DNA from: Comamonadaceae bacterium UBA2334
Lineage (GTDB): Bacteria; Pseudomonadota; Gammaproteobacteria; Burkholderiales; Burkholderiaceae_C
Direction of reading: 5' to 3'
Assembly: GCA_002344885.1 (NCBI GenBank)
Contig: DDUQ01000128.1
Span: forward strand, 1-56,436
DNA length: 56,436 bases
The notes under the pieces are model-generated. The model was not told the origin of the DNA and did not search any database. It worked only from the letters and a program-made list of their open reading frames with translations. The position numbers were made by a program, and so were the translations under genes. Each line of letters opens with the position of its first letter. Within the stretch, counting starts at the first letter, position 1. Shown piece by piece: positions 50,970-56,436 of the stretch.

Positions 50970-52466
50970 ATGTTCGAATCTGCTGAAATTGGTCACAGCA
51001 TGGGCAAAAAGGCCTACCGCGAGGCCGAAAAAGTCCTGCGCCAGGCCCTGCTGGAAGCCCAGTTTGCGCTGCTGGAGGCCAAACACCGGGCCGTGGTGGT
51101 GCTGATCAACGGTGTGGACGGCGCGGGCAAGGGCGAGACCGTGAACCTGTTCAATGAATGGATGGACCCACGCCACGTCCGGACCGAAGCGTTCACCGCA
51201 CTCACCCCGGCCGAACACGAGCACATGGGCGGCCACCCTGAAATGTGGCGCTTCTGGCAGGTGCTGCCACCCAAAGGCCACATCGGCATCCTGTTTGGCA
51301 ACTGGTACACCGACCCGATCGTGCAGCACGCGCTGGGCACGGACAAGAAAAGCCGCTTCAAGGCCAGGCTGGAGGACATCCGTGCGTTCGAGCGCATGCT
51401 GACATCAGAGGGCGTGATGCTGGTGAAGCTGTGGTTCCACATGAGCAAGGATCATGTGGAAAAGCGCCTGAAGGAACTGTCCAAGAGCCCCAAAACCAGC
51501 TGGCGCGTGACCGATGCCGACCGCAACCGCCTGGCCAACTACGAAGTGCTGGCCAACACCTCTGCCGCTGCGCTGCGCATGACCAGTACCGGCGAGGCAC
51601 CCTGGCTGGTCGTGGACGGCAGCGACGCCAACTACCGCTCGATCACTGCGGGGCAGTACCTGTTGAGCTGCCTGCAAAAGGCAGCCGCCACCGAGACGCC
51701 ACAACACACGCACGCCGCCCCGCAGCCCCCCGCTCCGCTGGACGGGCGCAGCCTGCTGGCCACCCAGGACTATGCGCGCAGCCTGGAGCGCAAAGACTAC
51801 GACGAGAAACTGGAAGACCTGCAAGGCAGGCTGAACAAGCTGCTGCGTGCGCCCGAACTCAAAAAGCGCTCGCTGGTGCTGGTGTTCGAAGGCATGGATG
51901 CGGCCGGCAAAGGCAGCACCATCCGGCGCATCACACAGGCCATGGATGCACGGCACTACCGGGTCATTCCGGTGGCCGCCCCCAACGAAGCCGAGCGCGC
52001 GCAACCCTACCTGTGGCGCTTCTGGCGCTACCTGCCGCGCTGGCAGCACACGGCCATTTTTGACCGCTCCTGGTACGGCCGGGTGCTGGTGGAGCGGATC
52101 GAAGGCTTTTGCTCCGAAGCGGCCTGGACACGCGCTTACGATGAAATCAATGCGTTCGAAGAACAACAGACCGATGCAGGCGCCATCGTGGTCAAGTTCT
52201 GGCTGGCCATCACGCCCGAGCAGCAACTGGCCCGCTTCGAAGCGCGCCAGAACACGCCCTACAAGGCCTACAAAATCACCGCCGAAGACTGGCGCAACCG
52301 CGACAAATGGCCGCAATATGCCCGTGCCGTGGACGACATGATCGACCGCACCTCGACCGAGCTGGCCCCCTGGCACATCGTGGCCAGCGACGACAAGCTG
52401 TGGAGCCGCATCGAAGTGCTGCGCGTGCTGTGCGACCGGCTGCAGGCTGTGGTGGACGGCAACTGA
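50970..52466 (+). CDS. pap: Two-domain PPK2 polyphosphate:AMP phosphotransferase
   Basis: Transfers phosphate from polyphosphate to AMP (class II PPK2). The 498-residue protein has two fused PPK2 domains, about 10-235 and 270-498, each with a Walker A: GVDGAGKGET (48-57) and GMDAAGKGST (308-317). The second domain keeps the catalytic DRSWYGR motif; the first has FGNWYTDPI in its place, consistent with catalysis by the C-terminal domain only. It follows the CheY-like gene by 15 nt and is followed by an Lrp-type regulator at 26 nt, so the three may be cotranscribed. Confidence 0.92.
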   Translation: MFESAEIGHSMGKKAYREAEKVLRQALLEAQFALLEAKHRAVVVLINGVDGAGKGETVNLFNEWMDPRHVRTEAFTALTPAEHEHMGGHPEMWRFWQVLPPKGHIGILFGNWYTDPIVQHALGTDKKSRFKARLEDIRAFERMLTSEGVMLVKLWFHMSKDHVEKRLKELSKSPKTSWRVTDADRNRLANYEVLANTSAAALRMTSTGEAPWLVVDGSDANYRSITAGQYLLSCLQKAAATETPQHTHAAPQPPAPLDGRSLLATQDYARSLERKDYDEKLEDLQGRLNKLLRAPELKKRSLVLVFEGMDAAGKGSTIRRITQAMDARHYRVIPVAAPNEAERAQPYLWRFWRYLPRWQHTAIFDRSWYGRVLVERIEGFCSEAAWTRAYDEINAFEEQQTDAGAIVVKFWLAITPEQQLARFEARQNTPYKAYKITAEDWRNRDKWPQYARAVDDMIDRTSTELAPWHIVASDDKLWSRIEVLRVLCDRLQAVVDGN

Positions 52467-52492
52467 GCGGCAACCACGCATCTCTCCGCAAC

Positions 52493-52966
52493 ATGGCGAA
52501 CCCCGACTCCGACCTCGACCGCATCGACCTGAAAATCCTCGCCGCGCTGCAGGCGGACGGGCGGCTGACCAACCAGAAACTGGCTGACACCGTGGCGCTG
52601 TCGCCCACCGCTGTGCTGGCCCGCACGCAGCGGCTCACCCGCGAGGGCTACATCCTGGGCTATGAAGCGAGGCTGAACCCGCTGAAACTGGGCTGCGGCA
52701 TGATGGTGTTTGTGGAGGTGTTGCTGGACAAGACCACGCCCAATGTGTTTGAGGCGTTCAAGGCCGCCGTGCAGGTGCAGCCAGCCATCCTGGAGTGCCA
52801 CATGGTGGCGGGCGGGTTCGACTATCTGCTGAAAACCCGCATGGCAGACATGGTGGCCTACCGCGACTTCGCCGGTACCGTGTTATGGCAACTGCCCGGC
52901 GTGCGGGAAACACGCACCTACGCGGTGATGGAAGAAGTCAAGAGCACCACCCAGCTGCCCATTTGA
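52493..52966 (+). CDS. Lrp/AsnC family transcriptional regulator
   Basis: A 157-residue protein, start ATG 52493 (MANPDSDLDRIDLKILAALQ). It has an N-terminal HTH (TNQKLADTVALSPTAVLART) and a C-terminal RAM/ligand-binding domain. The pattern around MVFVEVLLDKTTPN and ILECHMVAGGFDYLLKTRM fits the Lrp global-regulator branch (amino-acid responsive). The longer ORF beginning at 52307 overlaps the PPK2 gene in another frame and is rejected. Targets are unknown. Confidence 0.92.
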   Translation: MANPDSDLDRIDLKILAALQADGRLTNQKLADTVALSPTAVLARTQRLTREGYILGYEARLNPLKLGCGMMVFVEVLLDKTTPNVFEAFKAAVQVQPAILECHMVAGGFDYLLKTRMADMVAYRDFAGTVLWQLPGVRETRTYAVMEEVKSTTQLPI

Positions 52967-53004
52967 GTTCAGACAGGTGCCAGGGGGAGCGCCCACACCT
53001 GGTG

Positions 53005-53673
53005 CTACCGCATCGAGGCCACGTAAGCGGCCAAAGCGTTGATATCGGCATCTGACAGCAACTTGGTGTTGGCCGCCATCAGTTCGTTCACGCGTGGCCC
53101 TGTACCCGTGCGGTAACGCTTGAGCGACTGCGCCACGTATCCCGCCTGCTGCCCGGCCACGCGCGCAAAAGTCTCGCTGCCCGCACCGTCTGTCCCATGG
53201 CAGCGGAAGCAGTTGCGCGAGTACAAGACTTTGCCCTGCTCGACCTGGGGTGACGCCACCGGTGCCGGAAGCGCCAGCTTCTGCCCCGCGTAGTACATGG
53301 CCACGCCTGCACGTTCGTCAGGCTTCATGGCCTTGATCATGCCTTGCATGAACTCGTTCTTGCGCCGCCCGTCGGCAAACTGCTCCATCTGATCGAGCAA
53401 ATAAGCCGGGCTCTGTGCAGCCAGGTTGGGCACCAGCGGTGACACGCTGGTGCCGCCCTCGCCATGGCAGTTGGCACACACGGCCGCAGCTTTTCGGCCC
53501 AGGGTTTTCAGGGACTCGGCCAGCGTCGGCTGCGTGGCAGCCTCCTTCATCCGTAGCCGTGCGTCCACCGGTTGGGCCCACGCGCTGTTGAACGCCCCGC
53601 AACACAGCAGCACAAAGACCGAGACCCAACGCCGAGAGGTGTGCCTGGATGAGCGGTTGTCCGAATGTTTCAT
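53005..53673 (-). CDS. Periplasmic dihaem cytochrome c (c4-like)
   Basis: A 222-residue exported protein, start ATG 53673 (MKHSDNRSSRHTSRRWVSVF), with a signal peptide cleaved near AWAQP. It has two class I cytochrome c domains with haem motifs CANCH (66-70) and CFRCH (155-159), each followed by a Met-containing segment that can give the axial ligand (FMQGMIKAMKP; VNELMAANTKLLSD). The layout is that of cytochrome c4, which donates electrons to terminal oxidases. A longer ORF to 53775 extends into the yggS stop. It lies 98 nt after yggS on the same strand. Confidence 0.9.
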   Translation of the reverse strand: MKHSDNRSSRHTSRRWVSVFVLLCCGAFNSAWAQPVDARLRMKEAATQPTLAESLKTLGRKAAAVCANCHGEGGTSVSPLVPNLAAQSPAYLLDQMEQFADGRRKNEFMQGMIKAMKPDERAGVAMYYAGQKLALPAPVASPQVEQGKVLYSRNCFRCHGTDGAGSETFARVAGQQAGYVAQSLKRYRTGTGPRVNELMAANTKLLSDADINALAAYVASMR

Positions 53674-53771
53674 GGTGAATGGGAAGGATCTGGACAGGAC
53701 GCGCATGCCGCTGCGAGAACCCGCGCCTGTGAAGGAACACACCAGCATTGCAGCACTCGGATGGTACGCCA

Positions 53772-54476
53772 TCAAGCCTTGAGCGGCCTGCTGCCAAACA
53801 CGCCCCGGCCCACACGCACGATCGTGCTGCCTGCGGCCACAGCCGCCTCCAGGTCGTCACTCATGCCCATGGACAACACGTCCAGCGACAAGCCGGACGC
53901 ATTCGCGGCATCAAAAACATCTCTGGCGCTTTCAAATATTGATTTAGCAGCTTCGAAATCGGAAGTGGGCTCAGGAATGCACATCAAGCCTCGCAGCGTC
54001 AGCCGAGGCAGTTGCGCCACGGCCTGGGCCAACGCGGCCACTTCATCAGGTGCCACGCCCGACTTGTTGGCCCCACCGTCCACATTGACCTGCAGACAGA
54101 CCTGCAACGGTGGCAGGTGTGCAGGGCGCTGATCTGACAGGCGCTGGGCAATTTTGAGCCGGTCGATGGTGTGTACCCAGTCGAAGTGCTCGGCCACCGG
54201 CCGGGTTTTGTTGGCCTGCAGCGGCCCGATGCAGTGCCAGGCCAGCGCCACATCCGGGTGGCTGGCGCGCAGCGACAGGATTTTGTCCACCCCTTCCTGC
54301 ACATAATTCTCGCCAAAACAACGCTGCCCGGCTGCCACGGCTTGCGCCACCGCATCCGGCCCGAAGGTTTTGGAGACCGCCAGCAGTTGCACGCTGGCAG
54401 GGTCGCGCCCGAAGCGCTGGCAGGCCTCCCGGATACGCAGGTGCTGGGACTGGAGGTTGTGTTCTATCGTCGTCAT
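53772..54476 (-). CDS. yggS: YggS/PLPBP pyridoxal-phosphate homeostasis protein
   Basis: A single-domain PLP-binding protein, 234 residues from ATG 54476 (MTTIEHNLQSQHLRIREACQ). PLP attaches to Lys36 in LLAVSKTFG. Other family motifs are FGENYVQEGVDK, WHCIGPLQANKTR and LSMGMSDDLEAAVAAGSTIV. It has no known enzymatic activity but controls PLP and amino-acid balance. It is divergent from pilT, a widespread arrangement. Residues TSDFEAAKSIFESARDVFDA are encoded by an AT-richer stretch (about 53911-53960) that may be an inserted repeat. Confidence 0.94.
   Translation of the reverse strand: MTTIEHNLQSQHLRIREACQRFGRDPASVQLLAVSKTFGPDAVAQAVAAGQRCFGENYVQEGVDKILSLRASHPDVALAWHCIGPLQANKTRPVAEHFDWVHTIDRLKIAQRLSDQRPAHLPPLQVCLQVNVDGGANKSGVAPDEVAALAQAVAQLPRLTLRGLMCIPEPTSDFEAAKSIFESARDVFDAANASGLSLDVLSMGMSDDLEAAVAAGSTIVRVGRGVFGSRPLKA
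53911..53960. repeat. AT-rich patch inside yggS, possible degenerate short repeat
   Basis: This stretch has lower GC than the rest of yggS and shares GCGCTTTCAAATA (53926-53938) with the DUF3108 linker patch at 22963-22975, in similar flanking context. The frame stays open. A 13-bp match alone is expected by chance in 56 kb, so this is a weak call. Confidence 0.3.
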
Positions 54477-54541
54477 AATGGCCACATGCTAAACCGCGTG
54501 CGCCGACGCGGTACACACCGCATCTGCAAAGGAGCCCCGGG

Positions 54542-55585
54542 ATGGACATCACACAACTGCTGGCCTTCAGCGTCAAGAACAAAGCCTCTGACCTGCACCT
54601 GTCGGCGGGGCTGCCGCCCATGATCCGCGTACACGGTGATGTGCGGCGCATCAATGTCGATGCACTGGACCACAAACAGGTGCACGCCATGGTGTACGAC
54701 ATCATGAACGACACGCAGCGCAAGCACTACGAAGAGTTTCTGGAGGTGGACTTCTCGTTTGAAATCGAAGGCCTGGCCCGCTTTCGTGTGAACGCATTCA
54801 ACCAGAACCGTGGCTCCGGCGCGGTGTTCCGGACCATCCCCAGCAAAATTTTGACGTTGGAGCAGCTCAACTGCCCGAAGATTTTTGCCGACCTGGCTCT
54901 GAAACCCCGTGGCATGGTGCTGGTGACCGGCCCCACAGGCTCCGGCAAGTCGACCACGCTGGCGGCCATGATCAACCACCTGAACGAAACCGAGTACGGT
55001 CACGTGCTGACAGTGGAAGACCCGATCGAATTCGTGCACGAAAGCAAAAAATGCCTGGTCAACCAGCGGGAAGTGGGGCCGCACACCATGAGCTTTGCCA
55101 ACGCTTTGCGCAGCGCCCTGCGTGAAGACCCCGACTGCATCCTGGTGGGTGAAATGCGCGACCTGGAAACCATCCGCCTGGCCATGACCGCTGCCGAAAC
55201 CGGTCACCTCGTGTTCGGCACGCTGCACACCAGCAGTGCCGCCAAGACCATCGACCGGATCATCGACGTGTTCCCGGCCGAAGAAAAAGAAATGGTGCGG
55301 GCCATGTTGTCAGAATCGCTCCAGGCGGTCATTTCTCAGACCCTGTGCAAAACCAAAGACGGCTCCGGGCGCGTGGCCGCGCATGAAATCATGATCGGCA
55401 CGCCAGCCATCCGCAACCTCATCCGCGAGGCCAAGGTGGCACAGATGTATTCGTCCATCCAGACCGGCCAGGGCGCAGGCATGCAGACGCTGGACCAGAA
55501 CCTGACCGATCTGGTCAAGCGGAACATCATCAGCCCGGCCGAAGCGCGCAGCAAGGCCAAGATCCCGGAAAACTTCCCAGGCTGA
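54542..55585 (+). CDS. pilT: Twitching motility ATPase PilT
   Basis: Hexameric cytoplasmic ATPase that powers type IV pilus retraction. The 347-residue protein, normal for PilT, has an N-terminal PAS-like domain (1-100), Walker A GPTGSGKST (130-138), the Asp box LTVEDPIEFVHE, Walker B CILVGEMRDLETIRLA, the His box TGHLVFGTLHTSSA and the C-terminal AIRNLIREAK motif needed for retraction. AGGAG lies 7 nt before the ATG. pilU follows after 92 nt. Confidence 0.97.
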   Translation: MDITQLLAFSVKNKASDLHLSAGLPPMIRVHGDVRRINVDALDHKQVHAMVYDIMNDTQRKHYEEFLEVDFSFEIEGLARFRVNAFNQNRGSGAVFRTIPSKILTLEQLNCPKIFADLALKPRGMVLVTGPTGSGKSTTLAAMINHLNETEYGHVLTVEDPIEFVHESKKCLVNQREVGPHTMSFANALRSALREDPDCILVGEMRDLETIRLAMTAAETGHLVFGTLHTSSAAKTIDRIIDVFPAEEKEMVRAMLSESLQAVISQTLCKTKDGSGRVAAHEIMIGTPAIRNLIREAKVAQMYSSIQTGQGAGMQTLDQNLTDLVKRNIISPAEARSKAKIPENFPG

Positions 55586-55677
55586 CGCAGCACCACCCAG
55601 CGACCACAGCACCCACGCCCTGCAACCCGATGACCGTGAGCTGATTCGCTGACCCGACTCCAACCTACGGCAGACAC

Positions 55678-56436
55678 ATGGAACGCGACCAAGCCACCAA
55701 ATTCATCAACGACCTGCTCAAGCTGCTGATCAGCCGCGGCGGCAGCGCCCTGTTCATCACGGCCGTTTCCCCGCCCGCCATGAAAGTGGACGGCAAAGTC
55801 ACCAAGGTCAGCCCACAGCCGCTCACGGCCAACCACACACTGACGCTGGCCCGTTCGGTCATGAACGACAAGCAGGCGGCCGAATTCGAGCGCACCAAGG
55901 AATGCAACTTTGCCGTGTCACCCGGTGGCATCGGCCGCTTCCGGGTGAACGCCTTCATCCAGCAGGGCAAGGTGGGCCTGGTGATGCGGGTCATCCCATC
56001 CGCCCTGCCCACCATCGACTCGCTGGGCCTGCCGCAAATCCTCAAAGACGTGGCCATGACCAAGCGCGGCCTGTGCATCGTGGTGGGCGCGACGGGTTCA
56101 GGCAAGAGCACCTCGCTGGCGGCTATGGTGGACTGGCGCAACGAAAACTCTTTCGGGCACATCATCACCATCGAAGACCCGGTGGAGTTTGTCCACGCCC
56201 ACAAAAACTGTGTGGTCACCCAGCGCGAGGTCGGACTGGACACCGACAGCTGGGAAGCCGCCCTGAAAAACACCCTGCGCCAGGCACCCGATGTGATCCT
56301 GATGGGCGAAATCCGCGACCGCGAAACCATGGAGCATGCGGTGGCCTTTGCAGAAACCGGCCACCTGTGCATGGCCACGCTGCATGCCAACAGCGCCAAC
56401 CAGGCGCTGGACCGCATCATCAACTTTTTCCCGGAA
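55678..56436 (+). CDS. pilU: PilT-dependent retraction ATPase PilU (3' end outside window)
   Basis: PilT paralogue that boosts retraction force together with PilT. The frame opens at ATG 55678 (MERDQATKFINDLLKLLISR) and stays open to the window end, so 253 residues are visible. These include Walker A GATGSGKST (137-145), the Asp box ITIEDPVEFVHAHKN, Walker B VILMGEIRDRETMEHA and the His box TGHLCMATLHANSANQ. It follows pilT in the same direction, the usual pairing. Confidence 0.95.
   Translation, partial: MERDQATKFINDLLKLLISRGGSALFITAVSPPAMKVDGKVTKVSPQPLTANHTLTLARSVMNDKQAAEFERTKECNFAVSPGGIGRFRVNAFIQQGKVGLVMRVIPSALPTIDSLGLPQILKDVAMTKRGLCIVVGATGSGKSTSLAAMVDWRNENSFGHIITIEDPVEFVHAHKNCVVTQREVGLDTDSWEAALKNTLRQAPDVILMGEIRDRETMEHAVAFAETGHLCMATLHANSANQALDRIINFFPE

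Noticed and set aside
52307..52492. Upstream extension of the Lrp-type regulator
   Set aside because: It overlaps the PPK2 gene in another frame; the canonical Lrp N-terminus begins at 52493.

Overview
The window is 56.4 kb of high-GC chromosome from a betaproteobacterium, most likely Burkholderiales, family Comamonadaceae. The evidence is the sequence type of the ribosomal proteins, a PhaM-type PHA-granule protein, DUF3567 and DUF3108 proteins, an oxyR-recG neighbourhood and the yggS/pilT/pilU arrangement. I cannot name the genus. No rRNA, tRNA, insertion sequence, prophage or CRISPR array is visible.

Region 1 (1-8224, minus strand) is the distal part of the ribosomal-protein superoperon: rplN-rplX-rplE-rpsN-rpsH-rplF-rplR-rpsE-rpmD-rplO-secY-rpmJ-rpsM-rpsK-rpsD-rpoA, with rpoA cut by the window edge. 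rplN is the first gene and has its own strong sigma70-type promoter. The S10 part (rpsQ and upstream) is not adjacent, and infA is absent between secY and rpmJ. A good intrinsic-terminator structure lies between rpsK and rpsD.

Region 2 (8.3-17.6 kb) is housekeeping: proC, ubiA, oxyR, recG, and a queuosine operon queA - unknown exported protein - tgt. A two-repeat cysteine-rich lipoprotein gene sits on the opposite strand between recG and oxyR.

Region 3 (17.7-30.9 kb) mixes a lipoprotein of unknown function, a FIST-domain protein, PhaM, a small DksA/TraR-type zinc-finger protein behind an FNR-type box, a VOC protein, DUF3108 and DUF3567 proteins, a Pit phosphate transporter with its DUF47 partner behind a possible Pho box, Dps, an AbrB-family membrane protein, a ChaN-like lipoprotein, PurU and a LysR regulator.

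Region 4 (30.9-50.9 kb) is rich in signalling. It holds a hybrid histidine kinase with a periplasmic haem-c motif, a GlcD-LrgA-LrgB set (probably glycolate or lactate oxidation plus carboxylate transport), a leaderless AAA/DUF4143 ATPase and a haemolysin-III-family protein. It then holds two divergent pairs: PhnD-like binding protein plus membrane diguanylate cyclase, and a 1700-residue haemerythrin hybrid kinase plus REC-PAS-GGDEF-EAL-CZB protein. The genes in each pair overlap by 4 nt, and a perfect FNR-type palindrome lies in the shared intergenic region. This is the most unusual part of the window and looks like an oxygen/ligand/zinc-responsive c-di-GMP module. An orphan CheY-like regulator follows.

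Region 5 (49.2-56.4 kb) contains a class V aminotransferase, a two-domain PPK2 polyphosphate kinase, an Lrp-type regulator, a dihaem cytochrome c, YggS, and the twitching ATPases PilT and PilU (cut by the window edge).
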